This document shows, one piece after another, positions 46,335-55,574 of a stretch of 64,000 nucleotides of DNA. The position numbers and the translations under genes were made by a program. Position 1 is the stretch's first letter. Each line of letters starts with the position of its first letter. Source of the DNA: DASWLF01 sp963768765 (GTDB lineage Bacteria > Desulfobacterota > Desulfobaccia > Desulfobaccales > 0-14-0-80-60-11); assembly GCA_963768765.1 (NCBI GenBank), contig CAVYJK010000014.1:124001-188000 (forward strand), given 5' to 3'. Below the pieces are notes generated by a model that saw only the letters and a list, made by a program, of their open reading frames with translations, did not search any database and was not told the DNA's origin.

Positions 46335-46922
46335 ATGCGAAAATTCTTCTCCAAAATAAAATCTGATTCCCCGGACGCCGCGGTGTCGTCCTGGGGCAAT
46401 CTGGCCAACTTTTACACCCTCCTGCTCTTTTTGATCGCCATCCCCTTTATCCTCATCGTGGCCCTGGTGTGGCTCACCGGGGTCCTGGGGTTCAGCGCCT
46501 GGATCTTTGCGGGTTTCGCGCTCCTGTGCGCCTGGCTCGTCTGGAGGGTCTACCGCCGCTGGGGTCAGTTTAAGACCAAGATGGCGGCCCAGAGCGACGA
46601 ATTCCAGGACTTGATGCGGGAAGCCACCAGGGACGGCAAAGACGTGGAAATCTCCCTGATGAACGGGGTCCTCACCCTGCGCTACCGGGGCCAGGACCGC
46701 CTGGGCCAAGCCCTGCCCGCGGCCCGGCCCCAGCCCCTGGCTCTGGAGAGCCCCTACGCCCTGGAGGCTGAAGCGGTGGAGGCCGCGGCCCCTGCCTTCC
46801 TGCCGCCGGAACGCCTGCGGGAGGAGCTGGAGGAGTTCATCAAGCTCCGGGACGAAGGCGTCATCAGCCCCGAGGAGTTCGACCGCATCAAGGCCAGTTT
46901 GCTGCAGCGCATCTCCGCATAG
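46335..46922 (+). CDS. Membrane protein with C-terminal SHOCT domain
   Basis: 195 aa. Two transmembrane helices (about 24-48 and 52-74), a charged middle part, and a C-terminal SHOCT motif (LEEFIKLRDEGVISPEEFDRI) at about residues 166-190. SHOCT is a short helical oligomerisation module of unknown role. The specific function is not known. Confidence 0.75.
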   Translation: MRKFFSKIKSDSPDAAVSSWGNLANFYTLLLFLIAIPFILIVALVWLTGVLGFSAWIFAGFALLCAWLVWRVYRRWGQFKTKMAAQSDEFQDLMREATRDGKDVEISLMNGVLTLRYRGQDRLGQALPAARPQPLALESPYALEAEAVEAAAPAFLPPERLREELEEFIKLRDEGVISPEEFDRIKASLLQRISA

Positions 46923-47025
46923 TACCGATTCTGAAAAGGCTTAAAAAATTAAAAAAGCTGGTAGTGGGACCTGGTTGCGGCAACTTCGTATAAAGGCGGA
47001 CGGAGGATAACCCAGAACAGGACCT

Positions 47026-47658
47026 TCAAACCTCCGGGGTGACCTCTTCGGGCTTGAGCTCCTCGGTACCCAGGGCAAAGACCGGCCCGGAGGCCAGGGC
47101 GCCCCCGTCCCAGAAGTCCCGGCGGTAGCGGTAGTAGGCGTGCAGCCGGACCAGGGCCCGGGCCAGCTGTATAATGGCCCCGTCGCCCAGGCTGTCCAGG
47201 CAGGATTGCAGCAGGGCCAGGAAGGTGGCGGGGAGATAAAAGCTCTCTTTTCCCAGGGCGCCCTGGAATTCCAGGCGGTACCCGCCTCCCTGGAGCTGGT
47301 AAAACTCGGCCCGGTAGGTGCGTAAAGGCGCCTCGGCGGGTTCGGCCACCAGGCGCAACTTCCCCAAAGGCAGACGGGGCCGCTTGCCGCGCCCAGCCCC
47401 CTCCTGCACCCGGTTGCAGACCTGCTCCAGAAATCCGATGAGCTCCCGGGCTACCCGGGTCTCGTTCAATTCGGCAAGTTCATAAAGGATGCGGGCATAA
47501 ACGAAGAGCACCAGAGGCACGGTTTCGCTTTCGGGGTCCTGGCTGTGGTACCAGTAGATGTGGGGGGCTACCTGGTCCTGGGGAAAGAAATCGACGCGCA
47601 CCGTGGCCTTATGCAGGCCGCGGTCCTGCCGGAAGCGCTCCAGTATCCGTTTAATCAT
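47026..47658 (-). CDS. Protein of unknown function
   Basis: 210 aa, soluble, not recognised. Mixed alpha/beta with VRVDFFPQDQ near the start, a helical ILYELAELNETRVARELIGFLEQV stretch (shown in part), two strand-rich blocks and a C-terminal helical part. No motif or signal peptide. Isolated gene transcribed towards the SHOCT gene. Confidence 0.6.
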   Translation of the reverse strand: MIKRILERFRQDRGLHKATVRVDFFPQDQVAPHIYWYHSQDPESETVPLVLFVYARILYELAELNETRVARELIGFLEQVCNRVQEGAGRGKRPRLPLGKLRLVAEPAEAPLRTYRAEFYQLQGGGYRLEFQGALGKESFYLPATFLALLQSCLDSLGDGAIIQLARALVRLHAYYRYRRDFWDGGALASGPVFALGTEELKPEEVTPEV

Positions 47659-47937
47659 TGATCACTTATGCAGGCGCCGAGGCGCGGGCCCCAGGCTGCC
47701 CTTTCGGGTCCGCGTCCCCTGCAACCCTTAGCGAAGCGCGGTGGCCTAACGGGCGTCAGCCCCTGAAGCGCCCGAAATAATTGGGTAAAACCGGCAAACG
47801 TGTTTACCATACCCAAAGAGCGCGGGAAAGTCAATAATTTCCCCCTCCCCGCCACCCTTCAGCCCCAAGAAAATTACGGTTTACATAGTTTTAGAGATAT
47901 TCTATAAAATAAAAATAGACCGGTTAACGAGCATTAT

Positions 47938-48348
47938 ATGCCGCCTGAGACGTCCAAAGGATTGCCCCCCGGGGTTCCCAACTGCCTGAAGAAAAGGCGG
48001 CTCCTCAACGACAAGGAGCTGGCCCCGGAGCTGTGCCGCGACTACGGGGAAAAGTTCTTCTCCCTGGGCTGGTGGGAAGACGCCCTGGAATTCTTCCAGA
48101 AGGGCAACGTTGCCGACGGGCTGGAAAAGATCAAGGCCCACTGTCTGGAGACCGGCGACGCCTATTTGCTGGGCCGCCTGAGCAAAACCCACGACCCGGA
48201 AGTCTGGCGCACGGTGGCGGATCGGGCCCTGGCCCTGGAGAAGTTCCACTTTGCCCGCCGCGCCTATGAGCTGGCCGGAGACCCGGACAAGACCGCCATG
48301 GTGGCCGGCCTCATCGCCGGCCTGGGTGCCGAGTCCTTAGAAGCTTAA
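47938..48348 (+). CDS. Helical protein of unknown function, first gene of the dnaJ-moaC operon
   Basis: 136 aa, likely TPR- or HEAT-like helices (GWWEDALEFFQKGN, AYLLGRLSK, FHFARRAYELAGD). Not recognised. It is followed after 2 bases by a dnaJ-like gene, suggesting cotranscription with dnaJ-moaC-dksA. Confidence 0.65.
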   Translation: MPPETSKGLPPGVPNCLKKRRLLNDKELAPELCRDYGEKFFSLGWWEDALEFFQKGNVADGLEKIKAHCLETGDAYLLGRLSKTHDPEVWRTVADRALALEKFHFARRAYELAGDPDKTAMVAGLIAGLGAESLEA

Positions 48349-48350
48349 TT

Positions 48351-49388
48351 ATGTCGGCCCTGGATTATTACCGCATTTTAGGAGTTTCACCCCGCAGCAG
48401 CCTGGAGGAAGTGCGCCGCCGCTACCGGGTCCTGGCCATGCAGTACCATCCGGACCGCAATCCGGACGATCCCGAAGCCGCGGCCCATTTCCGGCAGGTG
48501 GTGGAAGCCTTCGAAGCCATCCAGTCGGCCAAGACCAGAAAGCGCCCGGCCCCCCAGAATTACCGGCGTCCCCGATTTACCGACCGGGAAGGCCTGTTCG
48601 AGGAGTTCTTCGGCATCTCCCGGGCCAGCTCACCCTTGCAGCGCTCCGTCGGAGCCAACTTCCGTTACGACCTGGAAATCCCCTTCGCCGGGGCCATCCG
48701 GGGGATGGAAGCGGAGATCCGGGTGGACCGACCCCTGGACTGCCAGCATTGCCGTGGCACCGGTTTGGCTGCCGGCAGCGGTTACCAGCCCTGCCCCGAC
48801 TGCCAGGGCCGGGGCCGCCGTTTCGGGGGGCCGGGCCTGCTGCGCTACGGACCCCTGTGCTCTCGCTGCGGGGGGCGAGGCAAAATCGTCTCCCAGGCCT
48901 GCCAGCACTGCTGCGGCGCCGGCTGTCAGCCGGTGACCCGGGAGTACCGTTTCCGCATCCCTCCCGGGACCGAAGACGGCGCCCGTTTGCGCATCAACGG
49001 GGAAGGCGGGGAAGGCTTTCAGAACGGGCCCCCGGGCAACCTGGAAATCGTCATCCACGTGGCTCCCCATGACTTCTTCACCCGGGTGGGCAACGATATT
49101 CACTGTCGGATACCGGTCTCTTTTGCCGAAGCCGCCCTGGGCGGGACCATCCGGATTCCCACCCTGGAGGGCTACCAGACCTTTCACCTGCCCCAGGGCA
49201 CCCAGACCGGCTGGGTCTTCCGGTTCCCGGGAGTCGGGGCCAACGGCGACCCCCACCAGCCCCCGGGGGATCAGGTCAACGAGGTGGTGGTGACCACCCC
49301 GCAAAACTTAAGCCCCGAGCAGCGGGCGCTGCTGGAGGAGCTGGCCCGTCTGGAACGGGACCAGTTTGGCGAAGCCGGTTATGAGTGA
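48351..49388 (+). CDS. DnaJ-type Hsp40 co-chaperone with zinc finger
   Basis: 345 aa. J-domain 3-65 with HPD at 33-35. All four CxxCxGxG motifs are present (CQHCRGTG, CPDCQGRG, CSRCGGRG, CQHCCGAG) at about 131-190. The two C-terminal beta-barrel domains follow. The Gly/Phe-rich linker typical of DnaJ is reduced to a short GLFEEFFG stretch. Stimulates DnaK. No dnaK or grpE is adjacent. Its stop overlaps the moaC ATG by 8 bases. Confidence 0.9.
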   Translation: MSALDYYRILGVSPRSSLEEVRRRYRVLAMQYHPDRNPDDPEAAAHFRQVVEAFEAIQSAKTRKRPAPQNYRRPRFTDREGLFEEFFGISRASSPLQRSVGANFRYDLEIPFAGAIRGMEAEIRVDRPLDCQHCRGTGLAAGSGYQPCPDCQGRGRRFGGPGLLRYGPLCSRCGGRGKIVSQACQHCCGAGCQPVTREYRFRIPPGTEDGARLRINGEGGEGFQNGPPGNLEIVIHVAPHDFFTRVGNDIHCRIPVSFAEAALGGTIRIPTLEGYQTFHLPQGTQTGWVFRFPGVGANGDPHQPPGDQVNEVVVTTPQNLSPEQRALLEELARLERDQFGEAGYE

Positions 49389-49905
49389 CTTTACCCATTT
49401 GGATGAAACCGGGCAGCTCAAGATGGTGGACGTGGCGGACAAAGCCGTGACGCTGCGCCAGGCCGCAGCAGCCTGCCGGGTGGTGGTGGGCCCCAAGGTC
49501 TATCCCCTGCTGATGGCCGGAAGCCTGCCCAAGGGGGATGTGTGGGCCGCGGCCCGGCTGGCCGGGATCATGGCCGCCAAAAACACCTCCCAGCTCATCC
49601 CTTTGTGCCATCCCCTGCCGCTCACCGGCGTGGACATCAATTTCACCCCGGAGCCGGAACACTGGGCCGTGACCATCCAGGCCAGGGTCAGGACTTATGC
49701 CCGCACCGGCGTGGAAATGGAGGCGCTCACCGCCGCGGCCGTGGCCGCTCTCACCATCTATGACATGTGCAAGGCGGTGGACCGTGGCCTAATCATAAAA
49801 GACCTGCTATTATTAGAAAAGAGTGGGGGCGCCAGCGGCGATTACCGCCGCGCCGAGGTCTCCCGAGAATCCTTGAGCCAATTCGGGCAAGCGGGAGTTG
49901 AGTGA
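49381..49905 (+). CDS. moaC: Cyclic pyranopterin monophosphate synthase (MoaC)
   Basis: 174 aa. Second step of molybdenum cofactor synthesis. Signatures are AGIMAAKNTSQLIPLCHPLP (62-81) and YDMCKAVDRG with catalytic Asp128 and Lys131. ATG at 49381 lies within the dnaJ stop region (8-base overlap). A longer frame from 49366 is less likely. Followed by a dksA-like gene sharing one base (TGATG). No other moa gene is in the window. Confidence 0.95.
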   Translation: MSDFTHLDETGQLKMVDVADKAVTLRQAAAACRVVVGPKVYPLLMAGSLPKGDVWAAARLAGIMAAKNTSQLIPLCHPLPLTGVDINFTPEPEHWAVTIQARVRTYARTGVEMEALTAAAVAALTIYDMCKAVDRGLIIKDLLLLEKSGGASGDYRRAEVSRESLSQFGQAGVE

Positions 49906-50267
49906 TGGAACCGGAACGTCTGGAGTTTTTCCGCAATCTCTTACATGAACGTCTCGACGAAATCCTGGGCGAAGCCGACAAGACCAGGAACGACATGACC
50001 GGCACGCTCGCACCTTTCCCTGACCCCACGGACCGGGCTAGCCTAGAAACCGACCGCAATTTCACCCTGCGCATCCGGGACCGGGAGCGGAGATTGATCA
50101 CCAAGATCCGGGAAGCCCTGGAGCGCATCGACGCCGGCACCTACGGTTATTGTGAACTTTGCGGCAACGAGATCAACGAGAAGCGTCTCATCGCCCGGCC
50201 CGTCACCACCATGTGCATTGCCTGTAAATCCAGTCAGGAAGCCCTGGAAAGGGCCAAGGGGCAGTAG
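49905..50267 (+). CDS. DksA/TraR-type zinc-finger protein
   Basis: 120 aa. N-terminal coiled coil (about 1-75) and a C-terminal C4 zinc finger with Cys at 83, 86, 104 and 107 (YCELCGNEI, MCIACK). DksA homologues bind the RNA polymerase secondary channel and work with ppGpp. The tip carries an Asp-rich loop (FPDPTDRAS). ATG 49905 overlaps the moaC stop by one base. Confidence 0.9.
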   Translation: MEPERLEFFRNLLHERLDEILGEADKTRNDMTGTLAPFPDPTDRASLETDRNFTLRIRDRERRLITKIREALERIDAGTYGYCELCGNEINEKRLIARPVTTMCIACKSSQEALERAKGQ

Positions 50268-50448
50268 GGCCGAGCAGTGGGTAGTTAGGAGAATATCCGC
50301 ATCCCTTCCGGCTATTAGTAAAACCAAAATCAATCAACCCTGAGAGCTACTTGATTGCAGCCAACTCCATTGGTAACTTTCCCAGACTTATGAAACGCCG
50401 CCCATATCGGCTGTCAGCTAATTGCTGACTGCTGACTGCTTCACCCCC

Positions 50449-51480
50449 ATGACCGACCTCATTCAACTCAACGAATTCACCCTGCCGGAGCTGCAAAAGC
50501 TCATGGCCGACTGGGGCCAGCCAGCCTACCGCGCCCTTCAGGTGCTCAGGTGGGTCTACAAAGGGGCCCACGATTTTGAGTCGATGACGGATATGGCCCG
50601 GCCCTTCCGCCAGGAGCTGGCCCGCCGGGCCTTAATCGCCCGCCTCCCGGTGGAGCAGACCCAAGAGAGTGGGGACGGCACCCGGAAATACCTTTTTGCC
50701 CTGGCCGACGGCAATCTGGTGGAATCCGTCCTCATCCCGGAGGAAGACCACTCCACCCTGTGCCTCTCCACCCAGGTGGGGTGCGCCCAGGCTTGCCGCT
50801 TTTGCCTCACCGCCCGAAAGGGCCTGATCCGCAACCTGACGGCCGGGGAGATCGTCGGGCAAATTATGGCGGTGCGCCCGGAGGCCCCCGCCGGACGCCC
50901 CCTCACCAACCTGGTGTTCATGGGCATGGGAGAGCCTTTGGCCAATTTTGCCGCCCTGGTGCGGGCCATTACCATGATCACCGCGCCCTGGGGGCTCAAC
51001 TTCTCTTACCGGCGCCTCACCGTGTCCACCGTGGGGCTGGCCCCCTTCATCCCCCGCCTGGGTTTGGAGGCCCGGGCCAACCTTACCGTTTCCCTCAACG
51101 CCCCGGACGACGAGACCCGCAGCCGGCTCATGCCCGTGAACCGCCGCTACCCCTTGCCGGAACTTTTGCAGGCCTGCCGGGCCTTTCCGCTGCCTCGGCA
51201 CCGCCGCATCACCTTTGCTTATGTCCTCATGGACGGGGTCAACGACGCCCCCCACCAAGCCCGGCTGCTGGCCCGGCTGCTCCGGGGCTTCCGGTGCAAA
51301 ATCAACCTCATCCCCTTCAACCCCCACCCGCAACTGCCATTTGGGCCCCCTCCGGAGGACCGGGTCCTCGAGTTTCAGGACATCCTGCGGGAGGCCAATT
51401 ACACGGTTCTAATCAGGGAGAGTCGGGGACAGGAGATTGCCGCGGCCTGCGGCCAGCTGGCGGGAGAAAAGGCCGCTTAA
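50449..51480 (+). CDS. rlmN: 23S rRNA (A2503-C2)/tRNA methyltransferase RlmN
   Basis: 343 aa from ATG 50449. Radical SAM enzyme; the cluster Cys are 112, 116 and 119 (GCAQACRFC). MGMGEPLAN and STVGLAPFIP follow, and the C-terminal Cys of the methyl-carrier pair is in EIAAACGQL. N-terminal NEFTLPELQKLMADWG domain. The upstream frame start at 50422 runs into CTGACTGCTGACTG repeat DNA and was not used. Confidence 0.95.
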   Translation: MTDLIQLNEFTLPELQKLMADWGQPAYRALQVLRWVYKGAHDFESMTDMARPFRQELARRALIARLPVEQTQESGDGTRKYLFALADGNLVESVLIPEEDHSTLCLSTQVGCAQACRFCLTARKGLIRNLTAGEIVGQIMAVRPEAPAGRPLTNLVFMGMGEPLANFAALVRAITMITAPWGLNFSYRRLTVSTVGLAPFIPRLGLEARANLTVSLNAPDDETRSRLMPVNRRYPLPELLQACRAFPLPRHRRITFAYVLMDGVNDAPHQARLLARLLRGFRCKINLIPFNPHPQLPFGPPPEDRVLEFQDILREANYTVLIRESRGQEIAAACGQLAGEKAA

Positions 51481-51596
51481 ACCGGGTTATGGTTTTTTAT
51501 CCGACCAGAAAAGTCTTTTAAAGAATCCTCTTTGAGGCACCGGGGTCTCGCCGGCATTGACGCCGGATAGCCATCCCTTACCCCTGGGTTGCCCCA

Positions 51597-51639
51597 AGGA
51601 AAAAATAAAATGGGGAACAGCCGCCCCCAGCTGTTCCCC
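51597..51639 (-). terminator. Rho-independent terminator
   Basis: Minus strand stem GGGGAACAGC/GCTGTTCCCC (51639-51612), then ATTTTATTTTTT. Second terminator behind the lipoprotein gene, or end signal facing rlmN. Confidence 0.7.
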
Positions 51640-51680
51640 TTGAGGAACAAATAACTGCTTTGAAAATACCCCAATCCTCT

Positions 51681-51705
51681 CGTTCCCAAGCTCCTGCTTG
51701 CGAAC
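51681..51705. repeat. Dispersed palindrome, CGTTCCCAAGCTCCTGCTTG family
   Basis: CGTTCCCAAGCTCCTGCTTGCG. Related copies are at 59756-59812 and 60792-60846. Confidence 0.6.
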
Positions 51706-51795
51706 TTAACTTGCTTGCGAAGCTCCGCTTCGCCCCTAGTGGAATTGGCGCCTAAGACGCGCCCTACAACTGGACAGCCGGGGAAAAATAACTGG

Positions 51796-51831
51796 TATAA
51801 AAAAAGAAATGCGGCAAGGATACCTTGCCGC
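51796..51831 (-). terminator. Terminator of the BamE-like lipoprotein gene
   Basis: Minus strand stem GCGGCAAGG/CCTTGCCGC (51831-51811) with a 3-base loop, then ATTTCTTTTTTTATA. Confidence 0.85.
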
Positions 51832-51890
51832 CTTATAGAACCATCCCTTGTAAGTTTCAAGGATTGCCTATCTGCCGGGCGCTTTCCGTC

Positions 51891-52283
51891 TCACTGGGTT
51901 CGCTTCCAGGGCAGATTGGGAGCCCCATCCTGTTCCGGCCGGTCCACGGCCATGCGATAGTCCCGCCTGCCGATGCCCACCAGGCGGTCGTTTTTGAAGA
52001 CCAGGGGGGTAAAGCCGTTGCGCACCGTGTCGCTGTCAGGAAAATCCATGCTGTGAGTCAGGTAAAAATAGATGACGTAGCGGCCGCCGCGGTAATCCCC
52101 TTCTTCCCGGATCCCCGGCGGGCCCATGATGCCCACCACCTCCGCGGTGGCCATGCCCGTCTTTAACTCGTTGAGGTGGATGTAATTGGACCACATGCCC
52201 TTTTCAAAGCGCTGAAAGAGAATCTGTTCCCCGCAGCCCATCGAAAAAATCCCCAGCACAATTAGCAGGTGCAGCCAGGCCAT
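51891..52283 (-). CDS. SmpA/OmlA (BamE-like) lipoprotein
   Basis: 130 aa from ATG 52283. Lipobox at GIFSMGC (Cys near residue 17), so probably anchored in the outer membrane. The body has the SmpA/OmlA pattern LNELKTGMATAEVVGIMGPP followed by a beta-rich YVIYFYLT and PLVFKNDRLVGIG. BamE is part of the outer-membrane protein assembly machine, but several unrelated small lipoproteins share this fold. A longer start at 52343 would destroy the signal peptide. Confidence 0.75.
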   Translation of the reverse strand: MAWLHLLIVLGIFSMGCGEQILFQRFEKGMWSNYIHLNELKTGMATAEVVGIMGPPGIREEGDYRGGRYVIYFYLTHSMDFPDSDTVRNGFTPLVFKNDRLVGIGRRDYRMAVDRPEQDGAPNLPWKRTQ

Positions 52284-52825
52284 GCGCCACCCTTGTTGCT
52301 TTAAAATTGCCCCCACTATAAACACCCCCGCAGGTCCAGTCAATAGATAATGTTAGTACTTTGGGGGGGGAACTTAAGCCCGGGAATTCCACCAGCGGCA
52401 GGCATAAGTCTAGACTTGCGGCCTTTAATACCCAGACTTGGGCCGCTCCATGTAGGCCTCGCGGCAGGATCGTGGTAAAGGCTTTGCGGTTAACCCGGCG
52501 CTTCCCGCTCCGGCTCACACGGGGCCGTCTTGCTGACGGCCCGCTCCCGATAGAACCGCCGCAGCCGCTGGCGGATGGCGGCGCCCTCCGGGCCCATCTT
52601 GGTCAGGATATGTTCGGTGAGCCGGGTCAAGCTTTCGTGGGCCACTTTCTCGGTCCGCTTGTTCCGCTTCATCTCTAACCCCCAGGGCAGCTGTCGTTCG
52701 CTCTGGGTAATTCAATTCCGGTGCCAATTATTGGAGGCCGCCTGAGAGAGCTTTAAAAAAGGAGGCGGATTTGCGGCAGTTTGCAGGGCAGGCGGGCGCC
52801 CCTGGGCGCCACCCTAACCATGAAC
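52284..52825. other. Stretch with one doubtful small ORF
   Basis: 542 bases between the lipoprotein and amidotransferase genes. Only the 60-codon ORF at 52490-52672 is plausible. Confidence 0.5.
52490..52672 (-). CDS. Small basic helical protein, unknown
   Basis: 60 aa, strongly basic and helical (RLTEHILTKMGPEGAAIRQ). Not recognised. GGTTAGAG precedes the ATG, a weak ribosome site. Confidence 0.35.
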   Translation of the reverse strand: MKRNKRTEKVAHESLTRLTEHILTKMGPEGAAIRQRLRRFYRERAVSKTAPCEPEREAPG

Positions 52826-53548
52826 TCAAGCCAGGGCCAGTCGCAAAAAATTTCTCATAAAGCGGTGGAACTCCCGGCCCAGTTCCGCCTCCCGGCGCTT
52901 CGCTTCGGCTAAGACGGCCTCGGAGTCCGCCCCGCTGCCGGAGAGGGCCCAGTCGCGGTCGTGCTCCAGCCACCTGGCCACATCCGGGGGCCCGGCGTGG
53001 TTGTCGAACTGCAGCCCCACCACCCTAGGATTGCCGGCGAGCCCCAGGGCCTCCACCGGCGCGGCCTCCGATCTGGCCAGGATCTCCACCCCCGGTGGCA
53101 GCGGCGGCAGCACTCCCTGGCCATGCCATTTAAAGAGGGTCAGCGGCGAAGGCAGGCCCGCAAAGGCGGGGTGCGTCTTGCCTGCCGGGGTCAACTCGCC
53201 GGTGATGAACCCCACCGATTTTTGGGGCAGCGGCCCCACCCGGCAGCCCAACACGTGCCCCAGCAACTGGTGGCCCAGGCAAAAACCCAGGTAGGCCTTG
53301 CCCCCGGCGATGGTTTCCCGGATGGCCGCTTTCAAAGGGACCAGGTAGGGAAACTCCTTCTCTTCATCCACGTTGGGGGAGCCCCCCAAGACGATGAGAC
53401 CCGCCAGGGAAGCCAGCGGCGGCAGGGGTTCACGCCAGGCTTCCACCACCCGGAAGTCGACGCCGGCTTCCTGGAGGGCACTTACCAGATGCAGCCCCGG
53501 CCCCTCCCAATCCAGGTGCTGGACGATCACCAAACTTTTCCCAGCCAA
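52826..53548 (-). CDS. Class I glutamine amidotransferase-like protein with altered triad
   Basis: 240 aa. The GATase1 nucleophile Cys90 sits in the elbow GFCLGHQLLG, preceded by LIVLGGSPNV. The family normally has QFHxE near residue 180, but here the stretch is GLQFDNHAG. Asp182 replaces the triad His, and no Glu follows at the usual place (His184 instead). Similar to GMP-synthase-like stand-alone amidotransferases of unknown acceptor. The hydrolytic activity is uncertain. Isolated gene. Confidence 0.8.
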   Translation of the reverse strand: MAGKSLVIVQHLDWEGPGLHLVSALQEAGVDFRVVEAWREPLPPLASLAGLIVLGGSPNVDEEKEFPYLVPLKAAIRETIAGGKAYLGFCLGHQLLGHVLGCRVGPLPQKSVGFITGELTPAGKTHPAFAGLPSPLTLFKWHGQGVLPPLPPGVEILARSEAAPVEALGLAGNPRVVGLQFDNHAGPPDVARWLEHDRDWALSGSGADSEAVLAEAKRREAELGREFHRFMRNFLRLALA

Positions 53549-54439
53549 GCGACTTTCCTCCCAGGATCAGACGATACCGGAAAGTATACCCAAGAAGGCG
53601 CCGCCTCGAAAGGGCCTGTAGAGACTTTCCGTGGGTTCACCAGGTCCGGATTCAAGGAGCGCCCTGTTCTTGCTTCCAATTGGAACGCCCTGCGAAGTGA
53701 TTAATTCTACTCAAAACCTTCGGCCTAAAAATTAGTTGGCTAGCAATCTTGGAGGGTCGTGGCTTCCCCTACATTTAATAAACCTATCAAAATCAGGATA
53801 TTACCGTAGGGGCACGGCGTGCCGTGCCCTTTACTGAAAGCTTGGCGGATGGCGATTTTGAATCTTTCAGAGGCCTCAATTTAAGACCTCCGAAAAACAT
53901 CTGAATCAGGTAGTGTTCGGTAGAAATTTACCGGTTTACGGCAAAACCATGAATGTCTGTGCTCTGGCGATCCCGCACTGTTTCTTGGGACATGATCGGC
54001 CGAAACGAATCTCTCCCTCTCCCCCCGTTTACGGGGGGAGAGGGCTGGGGTGAGGGGGGGGTAACACCTTTCACCCCTCACCCTAACCCTCTCCCCTTGA
54101 AGGGGAGAGGGAATTTTAGGGTCTTTCCTGTCGGTTTCCGGCAACCCGGCGGTATCGGTCCGATACCCATAATGAACTGCCTGGTATGAGCGAATTTTAT
54201 CCCCAATTGGCTACCCAGGCTTAGCAAAAACCTTGCCGGACACTACTGATCTGAATCAGGTAATTGCTCTGGTGGCGGCCAGGGCCAGCCGCTTCACCGA
54301 CTTGCTTTTTGGGCTTGCGCCCACCACTATTGCCTTGTGCTATCATCTCGAAGGGGTCTTATTTTCTGGGTCCGCCCCCCGTCCCGAAGCTCGAAACCGG
54401 CTTCCGGGTATGCTAAATTGAGGCATTGAGGAGAGCTTC
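53549..54439. other. Long repeat-rich region without a convincing gene
   Basis: 891 bases with the double palindrome at 54013-54112. A 62-codon plus frame (54233-54421) has no recognisable content. Confidence 0.6.
54013..54112. repeat. Double CCCTCTCCCC palindrome
   Basis: Two inverted copies of CCCTCTCCCC...GGGGAGAGGG with a GGTGAGGGG/CCCCTCACC link between them, so the whole 100 bases can fold back on itself. Confidence 0.65.
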
Positions 54440-55210
54440 ATGACGGTATGGCATCTGGAAGAGACGGGGGGCCTGTCCGCTTACCGCAGCCCCTTGCTGG
54501 CGGCCTTTCCCGAAGTGGTCCACGCCTTTTTCACCCGCCGGGGCGGGGTGAGCACCGGAGCCTACCGCAGCCTCAACTTGAGTTTTGCCGTGGGCGACGA
54601 CCCGGAGGCGGTGGCGGCCAACCGGCGCCGGGTGCAGCAGGCCCTGCGACTGGATTCCCTGGCCGGCGCCACCCAGGTGCACGGTGGCCGGGAGGCGGTG
54701 ATCGTCGGCAATCCCCAGGCCCCTCCGGAGATCCCCGCAGTGGATATGCTCTTCACCGCGCAGCATGGCACCGGCCTTCTCATCAAGCAAGCGGATTGCC
54801 AGGCGGTGATGCTCTATGACCCGGTCTGCCGGGTGGCGGCCAACGTCCATTGCGGCTGGCGGGGCCAGGTCCAGAACATCCTGGGCCGGGCGGTGGGCCG
54901 CCTCCGGGAGATCTTCGGCTCCCGGCCCCGGGAGCTGCGCGCCGCCATCGGACCCAGCCTGGGCCCCTGCTGCGCCGAGTTCCGCAATTTTCGCCAGGAA
55001 TTTCCCCCCCAATTCTGGCCCTACCAGGTGCAGCCCACGTACTTCGACCTCTGGAGGCTTAGCCGGGACCAGCTAACCGCGGCCGGTCTCAACCCGGCTC
55101 ATATCGAGGTCGCGGGGCTCTGCACCCGCTGCCGCGGCCGGGATTTTTACTCCTACCGCCGGGACCGCACCACCGGCCGCCAGGGCGCGGTGATCGCCCT
55201 GAGACCCTGA
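54440..55210 (+). CDS. pgeF: Purine nucleoside phosphorylase LACC1 family (YfiH/PgeF)
   Basis: 256 aa. Zinc site His81 (TQVHGG), Cys120 (QADCQAV) and His137 (NVHCGWRG). Family members were called polyphenol oxidases. YfiH is now known as a purine nucleosidase/phosphorylase-type and cell-wall editing enzyme. The entry of the frame SRYRSLNLSFAVGDDPEAVA-like motif (residues 42-60) is typical. Stand-alone gene, with GAGGAGAG ahead of the ATG. Confidence 0.9.
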   Translation: MTVWHLEETGGLSAYRSPLLAAFPEVVHAFFTRRGGVSTGAYRSLNLSFAVGDDPEAVAANRRRVQQALRLDSLAGATQVHGGREAVIVGNPQAPPEIPAVDMLFTAQHGTGLLIKQADCQAVMLYDPVCRVAANVHCGWRGQVQNILGRAVGRLREIFGSRPRELRAAIGPSLGPCCAEFRNFRQEFPPQFWPYQVQPTYFDLWRLSRDQLTAAGLNPAHIEVAGLCTRCRGRDFYSYRRDRTTGRQGAVIALRP

Positions 55211-55349
55211 AACGGCGAAAAGGCAGTCCTGCCAGCGGGCGCGCCCACCACCCTTAAAGCTCTTGACCTTTTAATCCCCATGGGGGCGACGCGGCAAGCT
55301 CGAGATGAAGCGCGGCAAGGGTCTTGCCCTTACCGCCGGGTTCTGCGGT

Positions 55350-55499
55350 TTAACCTTGAGGAGGGTTCTCCTTCTTGCTGATCATGTTCTTGAGATCGTT
55401 GAACAGCTTTTTAATGGACTCCATCACCTGGTCAACCTGCTGGGGGTATTTATAGCCCACGAATACTCCAACGACGAAACCCACAATCAATAAAAACAT
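55350..55499 (-). CDS. Single-pass membrane microprotein (49 aa)
   Basis: MFLLIVGFVVGVFVGYKYPQ gives one N-terminal transmembrane helix, then a charged helical tail (VMESIKKLFNDLKNMISKKE). AAAGGAAG ends 5 bases before the ATG. Not recognised. Membrane-anchored coiled-coil tail like other small envelope proteins. Confidence 0.55.
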   Translation of the reverse strand: MFLLIVGFVVGVFVGYKYPQQVDQVMESIKKLFNDLKNMISKKENPPQG

Positions 55500-55574
55500 G
55501 TTGTCTTCCTTTCTTGGCGATTTAGATCTGCGGCGGGCGCCCAGTGAATTGGTTTGGCTCGGATTTCCGGCCCG

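Larger units (their letters stand above)
51481..51890. other. Convergent intergenic region
   Basis: 410 bases between rlmN (plus) and the lipoprotein gene (minus). It holds two minus-strand terminators and the palindrome at 51681-51705. No gene. Confidence 0.6.

Noticed and set aside
54233..54421. 62-codon plus frame
   Set aside because: Embedded in repeat-rich DNA, without recognisable content or ribosome site.
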